The notes beneath the pieces are model-generated. The model saw only the letters and a program-made list of their open reading frames with translations, had not been told where the DNA came from and ran no database searches. DNA of 64,000 nucleotides, taken from assembly GCA_964624555.1 (NCBI GenBank), contig CAZUXB010000004.1:6159-70158 (forward strand). Direction: 5' to 3'. A program made the translations under genes and the position numbers. Shown in pieces: positions 1-9,205 of the stretch. This DNA comes from SXRF01 sp964624555. GTDB lineage: Bacteria; Pseudomonadota; Alphaproteobacteria; Rickettsiales; SXRF01. Numbering within the stretch: position 1 is the stretch's first letter; each line of letters begins with the position of its first letter.

Positions 1-1
1 T

Positions 2-3000
2 ATATCGAAACTTCAGACTGAAGGTGAAATAGCCGGGGTGCTGATGCATGAAAAACTGCATAGCATTCTTAAAGACCGGCTCGGCTTACATCCCAATAGC
101 TATATGGAAGAAAGCGGCGCGGATATGTATGGTGCCTATGCGCTTTATAAAGCGGGCTTCCCACCCGGCGAAATGGCCACCGCCCTTAATAAGTTGCCGC
201 ATGATGGCGTAGTTAATATGGTCGATAAGATGCTGCAGGTGGGTACTGATCCTCATCCACCGATAGAAGAACGGGTGCGTGTGGTTGAAGACACCGTTGC
301 GATATTGCAGAGACTACAAGGATTATCCACTGCAACATCGCAAGATATTGACCCAGCGTTCAAAGCCCAGATAGCGAGTGCGACTTTTGAATCTGCATTC
401 GGCAAAAGACTAGCAGCCATCACTGAGGAGGGAGTCGCACCTGCTGAACAGTTGCGCCGAGCAGCAAATTTTATACCTGACCTGCAACGATTGCCGGACA
501 ATGAGTGGGCTGAAAGTCAGATTCAAAGATTTTTTACTGACTTAACAAAAATTGATATTAGCCCGTCTCGGGAGGAAGATAAGCTGGCTTATAAAGAGTT
601 CATGCAGCGTCTGTACGCAAAACCAGAAGCTGTTAGTCGCCGCTGGCAAAGAAGCTTAGTTTTAGGACATTCAAATGGTGCTGTTGAGCATCTTGATCAA
701 AAACTTGGCCTAGACAGGATACGTGATTTTAACACCCGAGCCGAATATGCCGGACTGCCAGCAAATGAGATAAAGAAAGCTGCTCAGGGAATGATAGGAG
801 CCGTAACGGAAGCAGAGTTCCTGACTCATGCAAGTAACCTTGCCCGCATGCTTGATGTTTATAATACAGATAGCAATAGCTTAACATTAAAATTATCGGG
901 TGTACTTTATAACTACCCTACGCAGGCTATTGACGCATCACAAGTTCAAGCAATAAATGATTCGATAATACAGGCTGGTGATTCTCCGCAAGCTCTAAGC
1001 GAGGCAATTGCTAAACATGGAATAAAACTACCGTGGCATGACCATATTACGTGGGCGCAGCAAGCGATGGCTGGCGGTCATCCTGAAGCAATGAAAGCGC
1101 TGCACTATCTGGGAATAGGTAATGTTGATCCAAGAGTAGCAGAATTTCCTGGGGTTTCTCCAATTGATGGTGGCATCCATCAAAAGAGTAGGATGTTAAT
1201 TAATCCTGCGAACGGTATGATTCAGGGAACGATTGACCGCAGGCAAGAGACTAGCTATTCGCGCCCGCTTAATCTGGAAAAAGAGAAAGAAAGACTCGCT
1301 GCGTTTGATCTTCAGCAAAAAGCAGCAGTAGCCACTGCTGATTGGGGGCTGCTGGAACGTGATTTCCATGAATTCACAAGGCAATATAAACGCTTCTTAT
1401 CGCCACTTGGTACAGATTGGCCGGAATCAGCACCTTTTGCTCAGCGTTTCATTCAGGAATCGGAAAAATTACTGGCAAAAGACAGAGCTAAATATGCACC
1501 GCTGCTAAAAGAGTATTTAGGTATTACCGATGAAACCGCTGCCCATCTCAGGGACATTTATACGCGTGCCCAATCTAAAGATATTATAGAGTTAGCTAGA
1601 GCAGAGAGCGATTACAACAGGTTATCATATCATGCTCCTTATTCAGATAGAAGCATGGTGATGCGTCGTTCTGATGCTTTTTCAGATACTCATTTAGATA
1701 TTATACAAGGCGGTAAATTTGAAATTCATCCAACACATCCATTTGTAGGGTTTGTGGTTCAGGATAAACATAATCTCTTCTCGGTTGCTGATAAAGTTGA
1801 GCTTCTAAGCGGTGTTGTAGGAGGATTTATCCATCCTATTGCAGCACCAGAGAGAGTTTATGGCTTTGCTACTCCCAATACCATGCAGGAATTACGCGCA
1901 GCGATGGATGTAGTTCGCACCAGCCCTCTTGATGCATCTTCAGACAGAGCAAATTATACGGGCATGGCCAATGACTATTTAAGATTTAACTATTTAGTAA
2001 ACCATCCTGATGAAGCCTATTCGCGCCGTGATTTAGAACTTTTCACCTCTGTTCACAGATTAGACGGAAGCAACTTTAACGCTGGGGGATTGCCCGAACA
2101 GGATGTTATTAAAGCTATTTTAGCGAAACACAATGAACGCCTTGTTGCGCATGAGATTAGCCCACAGTCAACTTTGGAAGAAACGATACAAGGTTTCCGC
2201 CAATTCGCTGATGAAGGGAATTCGTACTTCAAACAGCATCCAGAAATACGCGTTCAGTATGAGCAAAAAATATTAGCCGGATTAGCACAATTAAGAGATG
2301 CCGATCCGCAGGAAGCCAGCCGCCTTACCAAAATGTTATTATATACCGAACATAAGGGGCATATTGGCCAGCTTGGTGCTCTACGTGGCAATGGCAAAAC
2401 CATGACCCCTGAATTTTTGAATAGTAAATTCAAACAAGAGGTAATGTCCCATTATGTAGCCGCTCAAGCTGCTTTGCTTGGAACAGATGATTTAAGCCAG
2501 CAATATTCCACAAGGGCAAAGGCTGCCATTGACGAAGTAGTAGCGCGTGTTTCCGGCAATTCCCGCTATGAAATACTACGCGATCTAACCGACGCAGTAG
2601 TGTCCGGCAAAGAGGTTAGCTACTACGCACGCGATAGCTTAATGCGTATAACCAACGACCAGATAAGCCATGCTGATAATTCCCTACGCGGAAGTTATAT
2701 GGCCAATCAATTCCTAGAGAAGAAATCTCCCGAAAGACAGGCAAGTTTTATAAAATTCTTGCGCGGAGGGTATGACGAACAAAGTGCAGTAGAATTTTTA
2801 AGAGTAATCGAAGATAGAGAAAAATACGAAGCGCTTAAGCTAAGAGAACAGGAGTTGCAGGAACAAGCAAAGGCCCAAAAAGCAAAGATTGCTATTATAG
2901 ACCAAGCAATGGACGATAATCGTAAGCTCGCCGCACAAAATCAAGGTGAAGGATTTATTCCTACCGTTGCTTCCGAAGAGCGCAGTACACAACTATATAA

Positions 3001-6000
3001 AGAATATATTAAGTTAGAAGAGCAAAGGCGTGAACACGCATATGCAATCCACTCCATAGAAAGCGAATTAGAAAATAAAGTAAAAACTGAGCTGCAAAAC
3101 AGAGATTTTGCAACCACTAAACTTTGGAAACAAATAATAACCGGCGATGTTTACACTGATTCGGCTCCTGTTACTGAGGCGCAGAAAATCCTCTATCTGC
3201 AAATGCAGCATGATAATTTCTGGGCAATGTCCACAGAAGGGCGGACAATGGTATTGTCACGCCAGCTATTTCCTACTGACATGCCGGATGCAGAAGCTGA
3301 AGCCCATTTCCAGCAGCAAAAAAGTCGAATCTTAGCGGAGCAGCTTCCTGATAGCATGAAAAGTGGTTCTGATGCACGGGTGATTGCAGAAAAATATATG
3401 GAGCATATACCTCGTGCAGAAGCACGTTTGTTCCTGAGTGCGCTTATTGCCTCCCGTGACCCACGTGTTGCCCATGAGGCCTCGTTAGGTGATGCTATCG
3501 GCCTACTTGCCAAGGCAATGGGTTCTGCGGAAAACAAGCTGGCGCAGGTTGGGCATAGCCTTGAAGCAACACCTGATGATATTCGTGCAGGTCTTGCACA
3601 TTCAAAAAGCGATTATAAAAAACCATCAAGATGGGCTTCGTTTGAGTGGATTGAAACGCATGGCCCACCAGCAGCTGGGCAAGCCCATGTTGGAGCGTTA
3701 CTGGGAGCAGGCTCATATAACGTAACGTGGCCATTGGAATACCCGGATGGACGGCAGACCGCACTTAATATGCTTCGTCCTTATGTTGAAGAAAGCTCAA
3801 CTTACGGTTTTGATATTCTCGAAAAAACTGCACGGGCACTTGTAGCAGATGACAGGAAATACCAACCACTCCTCGACCTAGTGCAGGAAACCAGACGGCA
3901 GTTTCCAAATGAAGTGAATACCCGCCTCGCTGCTGGACAGGCTATCGTTGCTGACCAGAACTACCATGGCACAGTGGTTAAAGCAGGGGGATATGAATTT
4001 CATATCACCACGGCTGACTGGATCGCGCATGGTGACAGCTATAAAGAAACGCTTATTGCTCCCGGCAAACATTTTAGTGACTTGCCAGAATCAACATCGG
4101 CGGAGTTGGCATTTAAGAAGGCTGCTGCCAAAGCACTCTTTACGGTAGAACTTTCGCAATGGTCACGAGGACATGCGACTGACCCTGACCGTCACGGTAA
4201 GCAGCAAAAGATTATCGCTGATCCGAATAATCCAACCGTAGCATTGGTTACTATGTTCGACCATGGGATGCAGAAACTAGATGCACCTTCACTTAAAACC
4301 CAAATGGTAGCAGGCAGGGCGATAGAAAGCGCGGTGGCACTATCTAAAAAGAGCGGCATTGGCTTCGGAGAAGCTTTGGCTAGTGTCATTGATGCAAAGG
4401 TCAGCGGTTATGCTGATAGTGTTCCGCCCGAGGAAATTCAGCATTTATCTTCACTTAAACGCGGGCTACTGCAAATGGGCGATTATGTTCAGTATATGGA
4501 CAAAGCCGATATTGCTGAATCCATATCAGCCATACGTAAAGCCGGGGCAGTTTCAACCGGCTTAAAGCTTGGTATTATGCAAGAGCGTGTAAGCAGTGAA
4601 GGTGTTGCCGGATTACTGCCAAGGTTTGGCGGCAGTGAAGCAAAACCTGACCCTGCCAATAGAATTGTATTAGCGCATGATTTTGCTACTGTAGAACAAA
4701 CTAAGCTTAGATTGAATCCATCCTATGCCGCACTGGTAAATCCTGCTCCGCCTAAACCCGTGTTAACCATAGTTCCTGATACAGGCCAGCAAGTAGCACC
4801 GCCTCAAGAAAGTAATAGACCTGCCCCCGGTCCACGTGGCAACAGGCCCGGCTCATCATCAGTAATTGGTATCGCACCACAACCTTTACCATTGAATACC
4901 ACGCCAGTTGTCGGTGGATTGGCTTTGGTAGCAGAACTGCAAACTCCGCTTCAGCTTGCTCCGGCTACTGAAACAATTGTATCTCCGGCACACATGCCTG
5001 CTGCTGCTAATGAGCCTAGCATCAATCCAACACCAAAAGCCGATGTTAAGCCAACTCCGCACACACCAGTGACCACTGCACCAAAAGTTCACGCAGCTAC
5101 ACGTACCACTGGTTCCGCCGGTGCAGCACTTGGAATTAAAGGATTAGTGGATAGTTTTAGTGAAGGCGGAAGTTATCAAAAAGCGTCACAAGTTGGTGGT
5201 GAACAGCTTTACTCAGAAAGAGCGGCAATTGCCGGGGACGTTGCAGGCATTGCTACCGGCGCGGGTGATATTATAGGCAAAGCAAGTAAGGCTGTTCAAT
5301 TTTTAGGACGTGCTGCTCCTATTGTTGCTGCTGGAGGCACAATTCTTAGAGTAAATGCTGCTGATAAAGCGCAAGATGGGCGCACAGGAATAGGAGCCAT
5401 TACTGGCTTTGTAGGTGCTATGGGTTCAGGTGCCGCTACTGGTTTTGTCGCTGGTACTCAAACAGCAAATCCATGGGTTACAGCAGGGAGTGCGTTTGGT
5501 GGCGCATTGGTAGGTGGTTATCTGGCAACTGATGCCGGAAAGGAATCACAGCTTGGCGATCAAAGACAACGCGATCTCGACCATGCGGCACAGGTAATTA
5601 TAGATAAGAATATAGCTACCTTCCAGACACTGGAAAAAATGCGCTTATATGGTGGTATGTGGATTAAGCCAGAACGTATAACCGTCCGCCAAATTACTAA
5701 AGCAATGCATGAGCAGTATATGCGCCTGTCTGTTCTGGATATTCCGCCAACAGATATTGATGGTCATATGCGTCTGGAATTCCAAAAACGCCAAACTTTG
5801 CAGTTTATTGATTACATGAACGGCAAAGAAGGTACGCCGATGCCACAAAGCAGTATTGAGGTAGCAAGTAACTTATCGCGCAAGCTTGATGCACTCCTGC
5901 CGCAGTTAAATGATCCGAAACTCGGCTGGCAGAAATATCTGGATGCTGACGGTGATGGCAAAGTATCTCGTGCGGATGTATTGGCAACTCTCTCAAAATA

Positions 6001-6454
6001 CGGCGCAGAGATACATACTCTCAGTATGGATGGGATTAACCTGACCATTGGCGAACTGACTGGTGCGCTAAAAGCATTGGGTGTTGATCAAGGAACAACT
6101 CGTACCGAGCGTGTAGGTCGCGCTATTCAAACCACTTCCTTAGTCCCACTTATTAACGATGAAGTTCATGAGAACTTTGGTGGTCGTGCAGGTTATGGTA
6201 AATTTATAGAGGCCATAAAAGCGCAGCTTCCAGCACTAGAAAAACTTGGTATTTCTAAGTATATCGGCAACGGCGATAGCAAGATTACCCTTGATGAAAT
6301 CATGGACACCTGCAAGAAAAATGGTATTCGCATAAGCGAGATAGACCGCGACGGTGACGGAAAAATAACCGCCGGGGAAATTGTTCAGGCACTACAAACA
6401 CGGGGTATAGGAATGCCGCAAGCCAATGGAAAGAATGACTCTGGTCGTACGTAG
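2..6454 (+). CDS. Giant multidomain protein, 5' end outside window: zincin motif, UbiB-like kinase fold, EF-hands
   Basis: The frame is open from base 2 with no stop, so the first internal starts (GTG at 38, ATG at 44) are probably not the true start. Numbering from the GTG, residues 4-8 read HEKLH and residues 25-29 read ESGAD, the HExxH plus ExxxD pattern of M48-like zinc peptidases; a PHPPIEERV stretch near residue 72 also fits the end of that fold. Residues about 1215-1410 resemble a divergent ABC1/UbiB kinase: a glycine-rich GAGSYN, then ALNMLRP where UbiB has AVKxxRP, then a HATDPDRHG segment and FDHGM in place of HxDPHPGN and DFG. The lysine-to-asparagine change suggests a pseudokinase. 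A Pro-rich linker (about 1575-1690) and a Gly/Ala-rich hydrophobic region (about 1720-1830) follow. EF-hand loops lie at about 1969 and 2103 (DxDGDGK), with a weaker one near 2077. Function unknown. Domain calls are by eye. Confidence 0.75.
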   Translation: MSKLQTEGEIAGVLMHEKLHSILKDRLGLHPNSYMEESGADMYGAYALYKAGFPPGEMATALNKLPHDGVVNMVDKMLQVGTDPHPPIEERVRVVEDTVAILQRLQGLSTATSQDIDPAFKAQIASATFESAFGKRLAAITEEGVAPAEQLRRAANFIPDLQRLPDNEWAESQIQRFFTDLTKIDISPSREEDKLAYKEFMQRLYAKPEAVSRRWQRSLVLGHSNGAVEHLDQKLGLDRIRDFNTRAEYAGLPANEIKKAAQGMIGAVTEAEFLTHASNLARMLDVYNTDSNSLTLKLSGVLYNYPTQAIDASQVQAINDSIIQAGDSPQALSEAIAKHGIKLPWHDHITWAQQAMAGGHPEAMKALHYLGIGNVDPRVAEFPGVSPIDGGIHQKSRMLINPANGMIQGTIDRRQETSYSRPLNLEKEKERLAAFDLQQKAAVATADWGLLERDFHEFTRQYKRFLSPLGTDWPESAPFAQRFIQESEKLLAKDRAKYAPLLKEYLGITDETAAHLRDIYTRAQSKDIIELARAESDYNRLSYHAPYSDRSMVMRRSDAFSDTHLDIIQGGKFEIHPTHPFVGFVVQDKHNLFSVADKVELLSGVVGGFIHPIAAPERVYGFATPNTMQELRAAMDVVRTSPLDASSDRANYTGMANDYLRFNYLVNHPDEAYSRRDLELFTSVHRLDGSNFNAGGLPEQDVIKAILAKHNERLVAHEISPQSTLEETIQGFRQFADEGNSYFKQHPEIRVQYEQKILAGLAQLRDADPQEASRLTKMLLYTEHKGHIGQLGALRGNGKTMTPEFLNSKFKQEVMSHYVAAQAALLGTDDLSQQYSTRAKAAIDEVVARVSGNSRYEILRDLTDAVVSGKEVSYYARDSLMRITNDQISHADNSLRGSYMANQFLEKKSPERQASFIKFLRGGYDEQSAVEFLRVIEDREKYEALKLREQELQEQAKAQKAKIAIIDQAMDDNRKLAAQNQGEGFIPTVASEERSTQLYKEYIKLEEQRREHAYAIHSIESELENKVKTELQNRDFATTKLWKQIITGDVYTDSAPVTEAQKILYLQMQHDNFWAMSTEGRTMVLSRQLFPTDMPDAEAEAHFQQQKSRILAEQLPDSMKSGSDARVIAEKYMEHIPRAEARLFLSALIASRDPRVAHEASLGDAIGLLAKAMGSAENKLAQVGHSLEATPDDIRAGLAHSKSDYKKPSRWASFEWIETHGPPAAGQAHVGALLGAGSYNVTWPLEYPDGRQTALNMLRPYVEESSTYGFDILEKTARALVADDRKYQPLLDLVQETRRQFPNEVNTRLAAGQAIVADQNYHGTVVKAGGYEFHITTADWIAHGDSYKETLIAPGKHFSDLPESTSAELAFKKAAAKALFTVELSQWSRGHATDPDRHGKQQKIIADPNNPTVALVTMFDHGMQKLDAPSLKTQMVAGRAIESAVALSKKSGIGFGEALASVIDAKVSGYADSVPPEEIQHLSSLKRGLLQMGDYVQYMDKADIAESISAIRKAGAVSTGLKLGIMQERVSSEGVAGLLPRFGGSEAKPDPANRIVLAHDFATVEQTKLRLNPSYAALVNPAPPKPVLTIVPDTGQQVAPPQESNRPAPGPRGNRPGSSSVIGIAPQPLPLNTTPVVGGLALVAELQTPLQLAPATETIVSPAHMPAAANEPSINPTPKADVKPTPHTPVTTAPKVHAATRTTGSAGAALGIKGLVDSFSEGGSYQKASQVGGEQLYSERAAIAGDVAGIATGAGDIIGKASKAVQFLGRAAPIVAAGGTILRVNAADKAQDGRTGIGAITGFVGAMGSGAATGFVAGTQTANPWVTAGSAFGGALVGGYLATDAGKESQLGDQRQRDLDHAAQVIIDKNIATFQTLEKMRLYGGMWIKPERITVRQITKAMHEQYMRLSVLDIPPTDIDGHMRLEFQKRQTLQFIDYMNGKEGTPMPQSSIEVASNLSRKLDALLPQLNDPKLGWQKYLDADGDGKVSRADVLATLSKYGAEIHTLSMDGINLTIGELTGALKALGVDQGTTRTERVGRAIQTTSLVPLINDEVHENFGGRAGYGKFIEAIKAQLPALEKLGISKYIGNGDSKITLDEIMDTCKKNGIRISEIDRDGDGKITAGEIVQALQTRGIGMPQANGKNDSGRT

Positions 6455-6465
6455 TTTTCCTGCTG

Positions 6466-6897
6466 TTATTTGCTTTCATTTATCCAAAATACAATCACCA
6501 GTGCCAAACCAATTATTGCACTTACCAGTAACGAATGCCAAAGTTCTGAGAATGATGATGCAAACCAATTAATAATAGATGTTAGGATCGTTGCACTTGC
6601 TGCAAACCACCACCCTATAAATTCTGCTATAAGATTTTTGCGTAGCTCTGTTTTAGTATAAGGGGTGTTTTGCCACTTATTAATTCGTTTCTGAAGTTTC
6701 TTATCCAAAACATTTGCGTAGTCAGCGATTAGTGGCAGATTGCAGCGCATCCATGATAGAGCTTCCATATCCATTGGACTTGGCAAATATTTTGTATCAC
6801 TTTCTATAAGCTGCAATTGCCGCTCAATAGCTTCAAGCTGCATCGCCAATTTTCGTATATTATGCTTTTTACCTAGCAGCACATGATACCCCGACAT
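6466..6897 (-). CDS. Small membrane protein, unknown function
   Basis: This is a 143-residue protein if started at the ATG at 6897. A longer TTG start at 6948 lies inside a structured inverted repeat and has no ribosome binding site, so the ATG with GGTGG upstream is preferred. The N-terminal two thirds are polar and helical, and the last 50 residues hold two hydrophobic segments separated by a short turn (GWWFAASATIL region and LLVSAIIGLALVIVFW region), giving a C-terminal hairpin membrane anchor. It converges on the giant upstream gene with 11 bases between stops. No family is recognised. It could be an accessory gene of the neighbouring island, but nothing ties it to defence directly. Confidence 0.55.
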   Translation of the reverse strand: MSGYHVLLGKKHNIRKLAMQLEAIERQLQLIESDTKYLPSPMDMEALSWMRCNLPLIADYANVLDKKLQKRINKWQNTPYTKTELRKNLIAEFIGWWFAASATILTSIINWFASSFSELWHSLLVSAIIGLALVIVFWINESK

Positions 6898-6937
6898 AGT
6901 GAACGATACCACCAAGACAGTTAGTCTCAGTGGTGCC

Positions 6938-7085
6938 GGGTTGTTCAAAAAGCTGTAGTGAAACAGCCACGGCGTTTTTAGCCGAAGCCTGTTATATGTG
7001 CGCCGTCAACCCGACCTACTGGTCGAGAGACAGCATCAATCACGGTCTGATGCAGAACCGTTCACTAAGGGCTTTTTGAAGACCC
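6938..7085. other. Nested-hairpin element, candidate structured RNA or small mobile element
   Basis: Long imperfect outer arms (6938-6960 and 7063-7085, sharing TTCAAAAAGC and TAGTG blocks) enclose three inner hairpins. The first is 6962-6966 with 6989-6993, including CGGC/GCCG inside it. The second is the perfect CGACC-TACT-GGTCG at 7012-7025. The third is GCATCA/TGATGC at 7033-7053. The fold is a four-way junction on either strand. On the minus strand it would form the 5' leader of the small membrane protein. It matches no RNA family I can name. An open frame crosses it on the plus strand and ends in a stop at 7079, so a gene remnant or a MITE remain possible. Confidence 0.4.
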
Positions 7086-7391
7086 AACACCTTATGAGTG
7101 TCATGGAAACCATATCATGAATAATCAGCGCGTCAAACAATCCCTGAAAAATCAATTTTGCATAATCAATTTATTATTGCTCCTCTCTAGGACTGTTGCT
7201 ACTGAAAACACCATAAATTTGCTCTTCGCACACGCACGTGTACACAGCTGTGCTAACTAATATTCAGTTATGTTATATAATTCAATCGGTTGATATTTTA
7301 GCAGAGGTGCGTTGACGTGCTAATTGCTAATATCATGATATTTAATGATAAAACGCTCATATTAATCAATAATGCAAAAATATATGCTAAT

Positions 7392-7417
7392 TAATCAATG
7401 TTATTTTTTATTGATTA
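7392..7417 (-). terminator. Hairpin just beyond the nucleotidyltransferase stop
   Basis: TAATCAAT (7392-7399) and ATTGATTA (7410-7417) form a perfect 8-bp stem. A third copy of ATTGATTAAT overlaps the stop codon at 7424-7433. It lies immediately downstream of the minus-strand pair in very AT-rich DNA. The following T run is weak, so it may be an mRNA end structure rather than a strong terminator. Confidence 0.35.
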
Positions 7418-7428
7418 CACAAAATTGA

Positions 7429-8160
7429 TTAATCATAGCTGAGTAAATGCTCTTCAGATAGCAATGCACGAAAAGTATTTAAGGCGACCTTATTTTCCGA
7501 TGTTCGAAATTTTGAGAGATATTTATGTGCTGACATTTTGGTACCGGCGCTAGAAGTAGCATAACTTTCAAGAAAGCTCATAAATTCACTAATTGATTTT
7601 CTGTCGAGTCGATCCGCATCTTTATTGCTAATTAGTTTTTTTACTGCATTATCTTCAATAGATTCTGCTAATTTAGATGCTGCAAATATTGGATTTTTTT
7701 TCTCAGCAGAATGGGCAATGAGTATAGTTCTTACACACCAAGCAATTCTTTTGTTCATGATTGTATGATTTTCGAAAGTTTTAGAGTAATGTACTAAAAA
7801 CCATCCAAGATCAGAAGCATGTTCTATTTCTTGACTGTAAGAATCTCGAAAGCGGAACTGTTTCTTTAAGCATTCAAAGAATCCATTTTGATCGTGGAGC
7901 GGTTGAGCTTCATAAACAATATGACAAACAAATAAATCACCACTTTCCGCCTTTTGAATTAGTTGATTTTGTGGATAGAAAGATAAAGAAAAGTTAACTT
8001 CTAAAATATGCTTAGGCTTTGTATCGGGCGTTACTAAAAGAATATCCGTATCGGAAGCTTCTTCGTGATCGCCTCTAGCCCTACTGCCAAAAAGTGCAGC
8101 AGCAACAATTGAGGAATTATCCTCATAAAACTGAGAAAATTCTTTTATTCTAGTTTCCAT
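7429..8160 (-). CDS. Nucleotidyltransferase (Pol-beta/MNT type) with helical C-terminal region
   Basis: The N-terminal domain has the Pol-beta nucleotidyltransferase signature: GSRARG at residues 25-30 followed by SDTD (Asp37 and Asp39), the metal-binding carboxylates. The remaining 150 residues look helical and may be a HEPN-like or substrate-binding region. Proteins of this kind transfer a nucleotide to a protein, RNA or small molecule; the target here cannot be read from sequence. Its ATG overlaps the end of the WYL regulator gene by 11 bases, so the two are translationally coupled. Next to a Thoeris operon it may be an accessory defence factor or an antitoxin-like modifier, but a housekeeping or resistance role is not excluded. 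Codon use is AT-rich like the rest of the island. Confidence 0.72.
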   Translation of the reverse strand: METRIKEFSQFYEDNSSIVAAALFGSRARGDHEEASDTDILLVTPDTKPKHILEVNFSLSFYPQNQLIQKAESGDLFVCHIVYEAQPLHDQNGFFECLKKQFRFRDSYSQEIEHASDLGWFLVHYSKTFENHTIMNKRIAWCVRTILIAHSAEKKNPIFAASKLAESIEDNAVKKLISNKDADRLDRKSISEFMSFLESYATSSAGTKMSAHKYLSKFRTSENKVALNTFRALLSEEHLLSYD

Positions 8161-9088
8161 TATTTTCCGTACAGAAATTTTTTAATGCTTCTGCCGCCCT
8201 TACGCGGGCTTCATCTCGTGCATTTTCAATTTCAAGTCTATTTAACAAAATTATCTGCTGTTTATCAGGCTTTATTTTTCCTGGCTCTACATCTAAATTA
8301 TACTCATTCATTAGATAAAAAGTTAGGCTAATTCGCGTGGGAATAACTAACTTTCCATCTTTCATATCATATTCTGTGCTTATTGCTTTTTGTTTATCCG
8401 CAGAAAGTTCTGGATTTGGAGTGATAACCAAATTGATCATTTCGTTCCAAGCAATATCACATATTGATTTATCAATTGAAGGGTTGGCCTCAAATACCTG
8501 AGAAATTCGACCTAGATGAAAGTCATTAAAATTGTCATGTTCTTTACACCATGCACGGATATACCAACGTCCTGCACTGTTAATGAGTGTATGTGGAACT
8601 ATATGTCGCACAACATCAGCTTTGCCGCTCATGGAATTGTAGTTGATTCTAAGCTCAAGCTTATTTCGGATAGCATCTAGAATTGCTAGCAGTAAAGATG
8701 ATGAAGTAGATTTCCCCTTTAAAGTAACAATTTCAGCGGGTGGAAGGGTATCAAACCACGTATCTTCTTTTTTTATAAAACCACTTTTAATTCCCATAAG
8801 TTGCAGAAGATAGCGGTCAGTATTATGTCCAATCAAGCATGGCTTGAATGCCGAGCGACGTATAAATGCTTTTCGGGCATTATCATATTCTAAGTTAGCA
8901 GGTGCCAATTCTTGATATTGGCTAATATCAGCAGATGCCTGCTGCGCAGATATATTGAAAACGTCAATCAAATCTTTTCGGTTGAAGTACCCGTCCCACA
9001 ATAAACGGAAATCAATGAATTCTAATCGGCGTTGTACTCCCCAGCGCACGGAATCCGGCAAAGAAACAGGCACATCTTCATTATTCAT
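8150..9088 (-). CDS. WYL-domain transcriptional regulator (BrxR/CapW-like)
   Basis: The 312-residue protein has an N-terminal winged helix-turn-helix (about 18-80, with the RLEFIDFRLLWDGYFNR and SAQQASADISQYQEL blocks typical of BrxR/CapW). A WYL domain follows at about 145-200 (RINYNS, VPHTL, GRWYIRAWC, DFHLGRI), then a C-terminal extension of WCX size. BrxR and CapW are known repressors of BREX and CBASS phage-defence operons and bind inverted repeats in divergent promoters. Here the gene is divergent from a Thoeris-type operon, and two perfect palindromes lie in the 117-bp region between them. It is therefore the likely regulator of both arms, possibly derepressed by a nucleic-acid or nucleotide ligand. 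The family call is firm; the target is inferred. Confidence 0.82.
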   Translation of the reverse strand: MNNEDVPVSLPDSVRWGVQRRLEFIDFRLLWDGYFNRKDLIDVFNISAQQASADISQYQELAPANLEYDNARKAFIRRSAFKPCLIGHNTDRYLLQLMGIKSGFIKKEDTWFDTLPPAEIVTLKGKSTSSSLLLAILDAIRNKLELRINYNSMSGKADVVRHIVPHTLINSAGRWYIRAWCKEHDNFNDFHLGRISQVFEANPSIDKSICDIAWNEMINLVITPNPELSADKQKAISTEYDMKDGKLVIPTRISLTFYLMNEYNLDVEPGKIKPDKQQIILLNRLEIENARDEARVRAAEALKNFCTENNGN

Positions 9089-9120
9089 AAAAAACCCATC
9101 AAATAACTTGACGCACTCGG

Positions 9121-9137
9121 CTGGATAATGTATCCAG
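9121..9137. promoter_or_regulatory. Palindromic operator candidate 1
   Basis: CTGGATAATGTATCCAG is a perfect inverted repeat with 7-base arms around ATG. It sits between the divergent WYL-regulator and Thoeris transcription units. A TTGACG at 9109-9114 lies just upstream, so a repressor here could cover the -10 region of a rightward promoter. The binding protein is inferred to be the WYL regulator. Confidence 0.55.
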
Positions 9138-9139
9138 TT

Positions 9140-9155
9140 ACTAGATGCATCTAGT
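9140..9155. promoter_or_regulatory. Palindromic operator candidate 2
   Basis: ACTAGATGCATCTAGT is a perfect 16-base palindrome three bases from operator candidate 1. A TATACA at 9168-9173 could be a rightward -10 element, but no good -35 lies at the usual distance. Its arms differ from those of the first palindrome, so two proteins or two binding modes are possible. Confidence 0.55.
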
Positions 9156-9205
9156 TTGTTGTCTGATTATACACTGTTAACCCAATGAATTAAAGGAAAA
9201 AGATT

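Noticed and set aside
3193..3537. Minus-strand open frame inside the giant gene
   Set aside because: It lies wholly opposite a continuous coding frame with recognisable domains and shows no protein-like motifs. The same reasoning removes other overlapping frames, such as those opposite nusA, infB, ilvB and the carboxylase gene.
6938..7085. Integron attC site or retron msr-msd
   Set aside because: The core attC sites do not fit at both ends, and there is no integron integrase or reverse transcriptase nearby.
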